A DNA stretch of 64,000 nucleotides from CAVVFX01 sp963777595 (GTDB lineage Bacteria > Acidobacteriota > Terriglobia > Bryobacterales > Bryobacteraceae), in contig CAVZRE010000046.1 in NCBI GenBank assembly GCA_963777595.1, forward strand, positions 62,001 through 126,000, written 5' to 3'. Made by a program: the position numbers and the translations under genes. A model generated the notes under the pieces. The model was not told the origin of the DNA. It was given only the letters and a program-made list of their open reading frames with translations, and ran no database searches. Below, piece after piece: positions 48,847 through 57,547 of the stretch. Position 1 is the first letter of the stretch; each line of letters starts with the position of its first letter.

Positions 48847-51726
48847 TTATCCCATGTATCGTTGATTCCACTTCAGCACCCCCAACCGGGCATGCTCATC
48901 CGATTTCAGATCGCTCCATTGCGTCTTCGGACTCATCAGCTCATGCACGCTGCGGCGCTCGAAAAATCCCGGTGCTTCGCTGAAGTAGGAGAGCAGCGTA
49001 TCCTCGCGCACCCCCTGAAAATGCAGCCCGATATAAATTTCGCCTTTGCCCTTCGCCTTATCTCCGAAAAGCTTGTCGAGCCCGAACTTGAAGCCCGCCC
49101 CAAACTCCCCCGTCCTGGGATTGATCTCAGCCACCGCGCCGCTCGCCAGCGTGATCTTCCGCGAGCCATCATTCGCCACTTCAATCTTGACGACCTTAAG
49201 GTCGACATTCACTGTAGTCTTGCGCTTATCCGTCACCAGGTTGACTTCCTGCTTAAACCCGATCGTCGAGCCGCCCATGGGGATCTTCTTCGCCGACCCC
49301 TCCGTCAGGCCTTCGCTCATCGACCCCTGCAGCACCGGCCCTTTTGTCAATATGCCATCGCTACCGATATCCAGATTGTCTTCCACCGCAATCTCGCTGA
49401 TGAACGGAACGAAATTCGTAAAAGCGCTCTTCTGTTCAAACGGCTTCAGCTTGAACTTGACCCGCAGAAACAAGGCTCCTTCCGCGTGCTGCCCGGCCAG
49501 CTTATCCAGTTTCTGCGCAATCGCCGCCCACGCCCGAAAACTGGATGCGTGATTAGCCGTCGCGATGTCTACCGCTTGGCTGTCGGTAGCGCCCGCCGGA
49601 ATCGGAAACGTGTACGGACTCGCCGGCGGTCCCAATTTACGAATATCGTCTTCGGACTTCGCCTCATTCACCTTATCGATGTAATTATCCAGAATGCCGA
49701 ACGTGTAGACTTTGCAAACAAACGCGGCTACAGCAACATTGCGCTTATGAATGTGATCGTTGACCGTCGAATCCGCGCCATAATTCTCCAGTACGCCGAC
49801 GCCGCCCACCGTCGCAATCGCCCCCAGTTGGCCCTCCGTCGGCATGCGATACAGAATCTCGACTTTAGGAAACTGCCCTTCCCGCAAAGCCTCGAAGTCG
49901 CTCCGCTGCGACTCTGAAACCATTTCGGAAAGCGGCACCAGCCCAAATTCGTCCGTCGGCAGTTGCTCCTTTACGCCCGCCCCGATACTCTCCGATGCCA
50001 TATCGATAAAGGCTAGCGAGTGAGTCTCTTCAAAGACGGTATAGGCGCCCACGCGCATCCCCGGAGTCGCGCACAGATCGAAGATGCCGCCGATCGAGCT
50101 GCCGCCGGAATCGTAGGTCTGGATGGTCTTGTCCATCATCAGGTGCACGAAGTAGCCGCGCCCCGCAGCCGACGGATGGTAATCGCTCAGCCACGTGCCG
50201 AGCTCCGAGAAAAAGCTATCGAGGTCGAAGGAGCCATTCCGGTTGAGCCCCACCACCAGCGTCAGGTTATCCACCGCGACTCCGTTGGAGCGAACCGTGG
50301 GCGCCTGTTGCTCCTGCTCGTCGGGCACCTCCGTGTTGGGATCCGCCGTCGCCACTCGCCCCGTCACCGTACTGTTTTCTCCTATCGGCCGCGCGTGCAG
50401 TTCCTCCAGTTGCTGCATCTGCTGGCGCTGCTCGTCGGTGGCATTATGTTTCACCACCAGCATCGTCACCGTGAAGGCGGCGAAATCGGTGTGCAGGATC
50501 GCGTCGGTCTCCTCGCCTTTGAAGAGGTAGTGAACTTTGGTGCCGTCGAGCAGCGTGACGTTCAACTCGCCTTGCGGAATGTCCAGCTCGCGCCGGTAGC
50601 CTTTCGAATCCGTGCGGATCTGACGGTTGCTGCCGTCCGGGAGATACAGGATCAAATCGAAATTCGGCACCCGGTGGCCAAACTCGTCCACCGATTCCAG
50701 ATCGATCCAAACATTCTTGCGCGCCTTCTCGCACGGCGAAGAATCGGTCAGCCGCTGATAGAACCGGCACGCGAAAGTGTCGGCCGTCGATTCGAACAAG
50801 CGCCTGTCGTTCGCCAATTGCGTAAAGCGCCGGTCGTCGCCGTTCGACCAAAATCGCTTCACGCACCCGCTGAAGCTCTCCTTGGCTCGAGGACACGGCC
50901 ACTTCTCGGCATCGATGCTGGTGCCCGGCCGGAACAGCAGCACCATGACCCGCCGGTTGGGAGAGTTCGCCTGGTCCCGATCCGTATGGTCCGTCTGGTT
51001 CGCGTATTGTTCGGTCTCTTTCTTCGAAAAGAGCAGCACCGGATTGAAGCGGCTGCAGCCTTGATAATCGCCCTTGCCGTCCGGATCCGTGCCGGCCAGA
51101 AAATCCGCCTGCTTGTCGAGGACAAAATCCTCGCCGCAGATCTTGTTCATGTAGTCCAGAAACAGCTTGTCCAGATCGTTCGCTTCGGCGCTGTTGGGAT
51201 CGACGCCCAGCGTGTCGAGAATGCTCTGCTTCGCCCCCGCCGCGTTCCAGTCATCGCCCACCTGCGGCGACGAGTAGATCGTCTTCCAGATCGACGTGTC
51301 CCGCACCAGCATCCCGTAAATAGCCGATGCCCGCCGTCCGCCCAAAGTCTTATTCAGTGTGTCGCTGCCCTCGGGATCGCAGTGTCCGAAGATCGAAAGC
51401 GGCGGATACAGCGTCACCGGATCCCCGCCCGCCGTCGGAGTGACTTGCTTTTTATGCTGCTCCCGCAAGCTCTTCAGCCGCAGAACTTCGCCAGAAAGTT
51501 CCGCCCGCACGAACGACGAATCGAACGTGAACCGCAAGTCGTCCACCCGCCAGCACGCGACCGGAATCACCTCCAGCCCGAAAAGATTGGTATCGCTCGC
51601 CGTAGTCGGCGCCACCAGCAGCGGCTGGGTCTCATCCTCCGGATGGCTACCCGCCACCCCGCCCCCCGTAGATCGCCCGGACCCTGCGGGAATCGTAGGA
51701 TCGGGAGCAGCGTTATCAGCAGCCAT
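48847..51726 (-). CDS. Large OmpA-like protein of the type VI operon
   Basis: A protein of 959 residues without a signal peptide. An OmpA-like peptidoglycan-associating segment is visible at about residues 95-140 (YPPLSIFGHCDPEGSDTLNK, TLGGRRASAIYGMLVRD). At about 340-410 a transthyretin-like module occurs (IDLESVDEFGHRVPNFDLIL, YLPDGSNRQIRTDSKGYRRE). The region from about 490 (GRGYFVHLMMDKTIQTYDSG) to the end is unrecognised, with a repeated DxxG/TDSQ pattern and the last part rich in beta strands (KKTTVNVDLKVVKIEV). It overlaps the LysM gene by 11 bases. It may be a secreted effector or a structural adapter; a fragment of a second copy lies at 44165. Confidence 0.7.
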   Translation of the reverse strand: MAADNAAPDPTIPAGSGRSTGGGVAGSHPEDETQPLLVAPTTASDTNLFGLEVIPVACWRVDDLRFTFDSSFVRAELSGEVLRLKSLREQHKKQVTPTAGGDPVTLYPPLSIFGHCDPEGSDTLNKTLGGRRASAIYGMLVRDTSIWKTIYSSPQVGDDWNAAGAKQSILDTLGVDPNSAEANDLDKLFLDYMNKICGEDFVLDKQADFLAGTDPDGKGDYQGCSRFNPVLLFSKKETEQYANQTDHTDRDQANSPNRRVMVLLFRPGTSIDAEKWPCPRAKESFSGCVKRFWSNGDDRRFTQLANDRRLFESTADTFACRFYQRLTDSSPCEKARKNVWIDLESVDEFGHRVPNFDLILYLPDGSNRQIRTDSKGYRRELDIPQGELNVTLLDGTKVHYLFKGEETDAILHTDFAAFTVTMLVVKHNATDEQRQQMQQLEELHARPIGENSTVTGRVATADPNTEVPDEQEQQAPTVRSNGVAVDNLTLVVGLNRNGSFDLDSFFSELGTWLSDYHPSAAGRGYFVHLMMDKTIQTYDSGGSSIGGIFDLCATPGMRVGAYTVFEETHSLAFIDMASESIGAGVKEQLPTDEFGLVPLSEMVSESQRSDFEALREGQFPKVEILYRMPTEGQLGAIATVGGVGVLENYGADSTVNDHIHKRNVAVAAFVCKVYTFGILDNYIDKVNEAKSEDDIRKLGPPASPYTFPIPAGATDSQAVDIATANHASSFRAWAAIAQKLDKLAGQHAEGALFLRVKFKLKPFEQKSAFTNFVPFISEIAVEDNLDIGSDGILTKGPVLQGSMSEGLTEGSAKKIPMGGSTIGFKQEVNLVTDKRKTTVNVDLKVVKIEVANDGSRKITLASGAVAEINPRTGEFGAGFKFGLDKLFGDKAKGKGEIYIGLHFQGVREDTLLSYFSEAPGFFERRSVHELMSPKTQWSDLKSDEHARLGVLKWNQRYMG

Positions 51727-52381
51727 GGACCGCCTTCAACTTCGCCTGTGTCTGGGGTCCGCAGTCGCCATCCACCGTCAGCCCGTTATCGCACTGGAAC
51801 TCTTCCACCGCCGAGACGAACTCGGGATCGTCGTACGGCTCCAGATCTTTCCGGTAATACCCGAGATTCGATAATCGGGCCACCTGTCCGGTGATCTTGT
51901 CCACCGGATCCAGTTGGCCGATCTTGAAAGGCACATCGAAGTCGTTGGGCACGCTCTGCCCCTTCACCGTAATCTGCTGATGCACCGTGATCGTCCCGTC
52001 CTGGACCGTCTTTGGAATCACCTGCTCCACAATGCCGTTGGCGTCCGAAGTTACCTTCACCAGCTTGCCGCCAATCAGCAGGTCGCACGGCGTATTCGCC
52101 AGTGGCTTGTCGTAGAACTTGCTCAACTTCACCCGCAGCTTCAGAGGCGACGTATTCACCTGAAAGTTATGCGTCTGGTCGGTCGGCTTGGAGTAATCCT
52201 TAGTCTCTTTGTCGGGGATGTAGATCTGGTCGCCCGGATACAGCACGTTGGGGTTGTCCCGCTGCGCCTTCAGGTCCGCATTCTCCGGACGGTTCCAGAT
52301 CGTGTTGTAGTCCGAGAACCCATATTTGGCCGCGATCCCGGAGAGATAATCTCCCTGTTTGACTGTGTAATAGCCCGCCAT
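51716..52381 (-). CDS. LysM and peptidoglycan-binding protein of the type VI operon
   Basis: A protein of 221 residues: an N-terminal LysM domain (YTVKQGDYLSGIAAKYGFSD to VLYPGDQIYIPD, residues 4-56), a transthyretin-like domain (LKLRVKLSKFYDKPLANTPC, GGKLVKVTSDANGIVEQVIP, about 75-145) and a peptidoglycan-binding fold (LSNLGYYRKDLEPYDDPEFV, CDNGLTVDGDCGPQTQAKLK, about 165-217). There is no signal peptide, so it would reach peptidoglycan through the injection apparatus. It lies ten bases after vgrG and is likely delivered or used as a spike adapter. Similar LysM proteins neighbour VgrG in other contractile systems. Confidence 0.85.
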   Translation of the reverse strand: MAGYYTVKQGDYLSGIAAKYGFSDYNTIWNRPENADLKAQRDNPNVLYPGDQIYIPDKETKDYSKPTDQTHNFQVNTSPLKLRVKLSKFYDKPLANTPCDLLIGGKLVKVTSDANGIVEQVIPKTVQDGTITVHQQITVKGQSVPNDFDVPFKIGQLDPVDKITGQVARLSNLGYYRKDLEPYDDPEFVSAVEEFQCDNGLTVDGDCGPQTQAKLKAVHGC

Positions 52382-52391
52382 GCCCTCGCCC

Positions 52392-54722
52392 TTACGCCTC
52401 GTTCCACGAGTCTTTATCCAGGTTCGGAAACGTCACCTGGCAAGTGCCCGGATCGATATTGTCCACGCGTGCGTGCCCCTTTTCATCCAGCGTTCCATCG
52501 GCTACCGTAGTGCCGTCGGGCAGCGTGATCTTGTAAGCCTCGCCCGGCACCGGATTACCGTCTTTATCGTTCAGTTGAATCTCAATAAAATGTCGCTTGC
52601 TCACATTGTCCGGAGCGTTGGCATCGTGCGTCGGCGCATCTGATGCCGGTGAGGGAGAAGGAGATCCCGCAACGGCGCTGACGTCCGCCGCGCTCGAAGT
52701 CGCCGGCGTGCCCGGATTCGCCGTAGGCACATCGTTCTGTCCGGGATTCGCCGTCGCCGCGATATCCGGATCCGTCGGCGACAACGGCGATACGCCCGAG
52801 CCCGCGCTGCCGGAAAGCGGAGCCCCGCCACTATTGATGTTGACCATCGTGCCGAAGATCGTCACGCCGCTCGAATCGATCGTGATGAAGTTCCCCCCGA
52901 CGCTGAGAGTCATCCCGGTCGTCGCCTGGATCACGATCTGCATGCCGCTGATATAGATGTTCTGCGTCACCGCCGTGCTCTGGTTGCCCGAAAAGGTCTC
53001 GATCACATCGCCCGTTACCGTCAGGCTGTGCGAGCCCGTAATGCTGATGGCCTCTTTGCCCGAGATCGCCAGATGGTGGTCGCGCCCGATCTTCTCGATA
53101 TGGTCGCGTCCGATATCGCCATGATCGTCCCGCCCTACCTGGTCCTTCCGGTCGCGTGTCACATAAAGGTTGCGATCTTCCCCCACCCACTCCCGGACAT
53201 CTTTCTGTATTCGGACGTCCTGGTCCTTCTGCCCGAAGATGAAGACCTGCTCGGACCCGGCCTTGTCTTCCAGGCGGATCTCGTTGAACCCTCCGCCGCC
53301 TTTCGAGCTCATGGACTTGATGGTGCTCTTGGTCTGCTCGTCCGGCAGCGCATAAGGCACCGTCTGATCCGCGTTGTAGACCCTCCCGGTAATGATCGGC
53401 CGGTCCGGATCGCCCTCCAGAAAATCGACAATCACCTCCTGCCCGATCCGCGGCGTGAAGATCGCGCCCCAGCCTTTGCCCGCCCACAACTGCGCCACCC
53501 GAATCCAGCACGAGCTGTTCTCATCCATGGTGCCGGCCCGGTCCCAGAAGAACTGCACCTTCACCCGTCCATACTGATCCACCCAGATCTCTTCGCCCGA
53601 CTTGCCCACCACCACCGCCGTCTGCGCGCCTTGAATAAACGGCCGTCGCGAATGCCGCGGAGGATGATAAGGCGTGCCTTGGGGAATCGCCTCGATCGTG
53701 TTGTGGTAATCGAACGCTTCCTGCAATTCATAGGATCGCGACGCGTTATTGGCCGCCTTATGCCGCACCACCAGCAGCGAGTAAGCCTTATTGGCAGCCT
53801 CGTTCCAGTAGCCGCTCAGCGTGAATTGGAACCCCGCGCAGAGGGCCCGGCAATTGGTCTCCGCGCTGATCGTCAGCAGCTTGACTTCCTGCTCTTCGAG
53901 CCGCACCCGGGCATAGCGGCTGCCATCATCCCGCGTCGTATAGTTGCCTGGATATTCATAGAACTCGCCCTTGCGGCTGGAGTCGAGATTCGCGTCGATC
54001 GAAGTCGTCGGCTTGGTGAAATCGTAGTCGTTCTCCGTCACCTTGCCCACCCGGACATGTTGGGCGCGCCGCAGCGACAGCATCACATCCTGGTCCTGCC
54101 AGAGCCCTGGGATCGTGTCGTACGCCAGTTGCGACTGTCCCGGACACGCGACGAAGGCCGTCGGCTGATCGGCCATCACCAGCGTGTGTTTGTCCGCCGC
54201 GTGCTCGAAGAAATAGAAGATCCCTTCGTCTTCGAGCAGCCGCGAGATAAAGTTGAAGTCCGTCTCCCGGTATTGCACACAATACTCGCGAGCCGCATAC
54301 GTCCCCGTACAGCGATTGGCGTAGTTGCTGAATCCCCGGTCCGTAAACACCTTCTGAACAATATCCGGAACCGCCATGTTCTGGAAGATCCGGCAATCGT
54401 TGAACAGCGTCAGCAGCCACGCCCATGGAACCATCGTGGCCCGGTAGAAGGTCGTGCCTTCCGAACGCGTCTCCACTTCCTCGATGTGGTTGATGATGCC
54501 ATGAAAGTTCCGGTCGGTGTCGTCGTGCAGAGTGATCGAGACCACGGCCGGCTGGTTGAGCAGGCTGTCCATGGTAAACGACGAGTCTTCCGACAACAAG
54601 CCGAGCTCGAAGCGAAAGAGACCGGACACCCGCTCTTCCCCTTCGAAGCTTTCGAGAAAGAGCTTGTCTTCCCCCAGATTCGTGTTGACGCGAATCAGCC
54701 GCCCAGCCTGAGTCAGAGCCAT
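52392..54722 (-). CDS. vgrG: VgrG (TssI) spike protein with a transthyretin-like extension
   Basis: A protein of 776 residues. Residues about 1-560 are a complete gp27/gp5-like VgrG: LFRFELGLLSEDSSFTMDSL, YCVQYRETDFNFISRLLEDE, GIFYFFEHAADKHTLVMADQ, WVDQYGRVKVQFFWDR and WAGKGWGAIFTPRIGQEVIVDFLEGDPDRPIITGRVYN. Residues about 500-620 form the needle with GRDHHLAISGKEAISITGSH-like repeats. A disordered Ala/Ser/Pro/Asp linker (about 625-700) leads to a transthyretin-like domain, FIEIQLNDKDGNPVPGEAYK to VDNIDPGTCQVTFPNLDKDS (about 710-772). In other VgrGs this domain recruits effectors. The gene probably loads the downstream products. Confidence 0.95.
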   Translation of the reverse strand: MALTQAGRLIRVNTNLGEDKLFLESFEGEERVSGLFRFELGLLSEDSSFTMDSLLNQPAVVSITLHDDTDRNFHGIINHIEEVETRSEGTTFYRATMVPWAWLLTLFNDCRIFQNMAVPDIVQKVFTDRGFSNYANRCTGTYAAREYCVQYRETDFNFISRLLEDEGIFYFFEHAADKHTLVMADQPTAFVACPGQSQLAYDTIPGLWQDQDVMLSLRRAQHVRVGKVTENDYDFTKPTTSIDANLDSSRKGEFYEYPGNYTTRDDGSRYARVRLEEQEVKLLTISAETNCRALCAGFQFTLSGYWNEAANKAYSLLVVRHKAANNASRSYELQEAFDYHNTIEAIPQGTPYHPPRHSRRPFIQGAQTAVVVGKSGEEIWVDQYGRVKVQFFWDRAGTMDENSSCWIRVAQLWAGKGWGAIFTPRIGQEVIVDFLEGDPDRPIITGRVYNADQTVPYALPDEQTKSTIKSMSSKGGGGFNEIRLEDKAGSEQVFIFGQKDQDVRIQKDVREWVGEDRNLYVTRDRKDQVGRDDHGDIGRDHIEKIGRDHHLAISGKEAISITGSHSLTVTGDVIETFSGNQSTAVTQNIYISGMQIVIQATTGMTLSVGGNFITIDSSGVTIFGTMVNINSGGAPLSGSAGSGVSPLSPTDPDIAATANPGQNDVPTANPGTPATSSAADVSAVAGSPSPSPASDAPTHDANAPDNVSKRHFIEIQLNDKDGNPVPGEAYKITLPDGTTVADGTLDEKGHARVDNIDPGTCQVTFPNLDKDSWNEA

Positions 54723-54738
54723 CCTAAATCCCTTGTGC

Positions 54739-54756
54739 GATGGACTTTAGTCCGTC
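54739..54756. repeat. Dispersed GATGGACT-TT-AGTCCGTC hairpin
   Basis: The arms pair with one mismatch around a TT centre. It lies in the 71-base gap between vgrG and clpV on the minus strand. The same kind of hairpin occurs at 37061 and 48056. Confidence 0.55.
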
Positions 54757-54793
54757 GAAGGGCGACCCGTTAGGGAGCCGTCTGTCTCCGCTT

Positions 54794-57526
54794 CTAGCGA
54801 TACGCAAAAGCCCCATCCTCGCCGATCGTGACATGAATGGCTTCCGGCTTGACGCCTTCCGCTATCTTCCCCAACAACTGCTTTGAGATATCCGGCAACA
54901 ATGTATTGGTCAGGATGTTATCCACATTGCGCGCCCCGCTCTCTACTTCCGTGCAGCGCCCCGCCACTTCCTTCACCAGCGCGTCGTCGTAAGTCAAAGT
55001 CACGCGATGCGTCTCCAGAATGCGCTTCTGAATCTTCCCCAGCTTCAGCTGAATGATCTTCTTTAACGCTTCATCACGGATGGGGAAGTAAGGAATGATG
55101 ACCGTGCGTCCCAGAAATGCCGGCTTGAAAACCTTATCTAGTTCGGGCTTCAAAGCCTTCACCAGGCCCTCCGGCCCAGGCATCGTCTCGGGATCCGCGC
55201 ACAGCCGCATCAGCGTGTCGGTCCCGGCATTCGAAGTCAGAATGATGATGCAGTTACGGAAGATGATCTCGCGCCCTTCGCCGTCTTCCATGCGGCCCTT
55301 ATCGAACACCTGGAAGAAGAGCTCCAGGACATCGGGATGCGCCTTTTCAATCTCGTCGAGCAGCACCACCGAATAAGGGCGCCGCCTCACCGCTTCCGTC
55401 AGCACGCCGCCTTCCCCGAAACCCACATATCCCGGAGGCGACCCCTTGAGCGTCGAGACCGTATGCGCTTCCTGGAACTCCGACATATTGATGGTGATGA
55501 TATTCTGCTCGCCGCCATACAGCAGATCGGACAGCGCCAGCGCAGTCTCGGTCTTCCCTACCCCGCTGGGCCCGACCAGCAGAAACACGCCCACCGGTTT
55601 CTCGGGATCGTCCAGCCGTGCGCGGGAAGTGCGAATGCGCTGGCTGATCCCGCCGAGAGCATGGTCCTGGCCGATGACGCGAGATCCCAGGTGCTTCTCC
55701 AACGCCAGCACCGTAGCAATCTCGTCCTTCAGCATCTTGCCGACAGGAATGCCAGTCCAACCGGAGATCACTTCCCCGACAATCTGAGCATCCACCGTAA
55801 CCCCAATCAAAGGATTCTCGCCCTGCAGCGCTTCCAGCTCCTTAACCAGCGCCGCAAGCTCATCCTTCAACTTGTCAGCCTTCCCAGCAGCAAGTTCAGC
55901 CGTGGGGCGGACGCCCTCGTCCGCATGCGACCCCCCGGTCGCCTGCCCCCCAGCCGCCGCAGTTTGCACCGCCGCAGGCGCCGCCGCCGAACTCTCGATC
56001 TTCCCGCGAAGCTCGCGAATCTTATTCACCAGCTCCTTTTCCTTCTCCCACCGCTCCTTCAAAGCCGCGAGCTTAGCCTCAGTCCCAACCTTCTGCTCGT
56101 CGAGCAAAGCCAGACGCTCACTATGGTCCGTACCAAGCGCCGCTTCCCGGCCCAACACCCGGACCTGCACCGCAATATCGTCCAAAGTCCGCGTAGCATC
56201 TTCGATCGCCGGAGGAATGGTATTCTGCCCTAACGCCAGCCGCGCACATGCCGTATCCAGAACGCTGACCGCTTTATCGGGAAGCTGCCGGTCCGGCAGA
56301 TAGCGATGCGAGAACTTCACCGCGCCCAGCAACCCCTCGTCAAGGACCCGTACATTATGATGGCGTTCGAGCGTATCGACCACCCCGCGCAGCATCACGC
56401 AGCATTGCGCCTCGGAAGGCTCTTCCACCTTCACCACCTGGAACCGCCGGGCCAGCGCCGGATCCTTCTCGAAATACTTCTTATATTCCGACCACGTGGT
56501 CGCCGCGATCGTGCGCAGCTCGCCGCGAGCCAGCGCCGGTTTCAACAAGTTGGCCGCGTCGCCCTGACCCGCCTGCCCGCCCGCGCCAATCATCGTATGG
56601 GCTTCATCGATAAAGAGGATGATCGGTTGCGGCGAATTCTTCACCTCGGCAATCAGTCCCTTCAAGCGATTCTCGAACTCGCCCTTCACTCCCGCGCCCG
56701 CCTGCAGCAAAGCCAGATCGAGCACCCGCACCGAGACCTTCTTCAGTACGTCGGGAACGTCGCCGGCCACCACGCGGGACGCAAAGCCTTCCACTACAGC
56801 CGTCTTCCCGACGCCCGCCTCGCCCACCAGAATCGGATTGTTCTGGCGCCGCCGCGTCAGGATATCCACCACTTGGCGGATCTCGAAATCCCGAGCCAGC
56901 ACCGGATCGATCTTGCCCTTCCTGGCGTTCTCCGTCAGATTGACCGTGTACTGATCGAGGTTAGGAGTCTTGCCGCCGATCGCAGGTCCAGCCGGCTGTC
57001 CAGCCGCGGCGCCGGAAGATGCCGCTTCCGATAATGAACTGGCCTCTTCGCTCGAAGTCGCCGTGATCTTGGCGAAATCCTTCTTGAGCGCATCGGCATT
57101 GACCTTCTGCATCTCCTTGCTGGTCTCGCGCAGCAGACGCGCCAGTTCCTCATTCGAAACCAGGGCGAGTATTGCGTAGCCCGAACGAATCTGCGCCGAG
57201 CCGAAATCGATGGAGCCCAGTGTCCACGCTTCGGTCAGCATCTTAATAAGAGTAGGGCTCAACGCCGGAGTGCGCGCATTGCCGGATTTGAACTTGTCCA
57301 AAGTGCGCGCCAGCTCCCCTGCGAGGCGCGTGCGGTCCACTTCGAAGTGCCGCAGGATACAGGCAAGATCGCTGCCGCTCGAGTCGAGCAGTTTCACCAG
57401 GAAATGTTCGATCTCGACGTCGTAGTGCGTTCGCGAAAGGCAGAGACCCGCCGCGCCCTCCAACGTTCCGCGGACCGTGTCGTTTAACTTCCCGATCAGT
57501 GATTTCAGATTTACGCTCATGCTCAT
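54794..57526 (-). CDS. clpV: ClpV/TssH type VI AAA+ ATPase
   Basis: A protein of 910 residues. N-terminal Clp repeats (about 10-150) precede D1 with Walker A GEAGVGKTAVVEG (about 238) and Walker B IILFIDEAHTMIGAGG. A coiled-coil middle domain (about 410-580) contains an Ala/Gly/Thr-rich insert (SSAAAPAAVQTAAAGGQATG). D2 has GPSGVGKTETALALSDLLYG and VVLLDEIEKAHPDVLELFFQ. The enzyme disassembles contracted VipA/VipB sheaths for reuse. The insert near residue 520-550 is unusual for ClpV. It stands in the order TssF-TssG-TssH as in many systems. Confidence 0.96.
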   Translation of the reverse strand: MSMSVNLKSLIGKLNDTVRGTLEGAAGLCLSRTHYDVEIEHFLVKLLDSSGSDLACILRHFEVDRTRLAGELARTLDKFKSGNARTPALSPTLIKMLTEAWTLGSIDFGSAQIRSGYAILALVSNEELARLLRETSKEMQKVNADALKKDFAKITATSSEEASSLSEAASSGAAAGQPAGPAIGGKTPNLDQYTVNLTENARKGKIDPVLARDFEIRQVVDILTRRRQNNPILVGEAGVGKTAVVEGFASRVVAGDVPDVLKKVSVRVLDLALLQAGAGVKGEFENRLKGLIAEVKNSPQPIILFIDEAHTMIGAGGQAGQGDAANLLKPALARGELRTIAATTWSEYKKYFEKDPALARRFQVVKVEEPSEAQCCVMLRGVVDTLERHHNVRVLDEGLLGAVKFSHRYLPDRQLPDKAVSVLDTACARLALGQNTIPPAIEDATRTLDDIAVQVRVLGREAALGTDHSERLALLDEQKVGTEAKLAALKERWEKEKELVNKIRELRGKIESSAAAPAAVQTAAAGGQATGGSHADEGVRPTAELAAGKADKLKDELAALVKELEALQGENPLIGVTVDAQIVGEVISGWTGIPVGKMLKDEIATVLALEKHLGSRVIGQDHALGGISQRIRTSRARLDDPEKPVGVFLLVGPSGVGKTETALALSDLLYGGEQNIITINMSEFQEAHTVSTLKGSPPGYVGFGEGGVLTEAVRRRPYSVVLLDEIEKAHPDVLELFFQVFDKGRMEDGEGREIIFRNCIIILTSNAGTDTLMRLCADPETMPGPEGLVKALKPELDKVFKPAFLGRTVIIPYFPIRDEALKKIIQLKLGKIQKRILETHRVTLTYDDALVKEVAGRCTEVESGARNVDNILTNTLLPDISKQLLGKIAEGVKPEAIHVTIGEDGAFAYR

Positions 57527-57547
57527 GCCTCTTTCGGTAGCTCTAGC

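Noticed and set aside
50020..51894. Plus-strand open frame of 624 codons opposite the OmpA-like gene
   Set aside because: Long antisense frames are common in high-GC genes; composition is rich in Arg/His/Val without any motif, and the minus strand fits the operon.
53028..54773. Plus-strand open frame of 581 codons opposite vgrG
   Set aside because: Antisense shadow; vgrG is complete and conserved on the minus strand.
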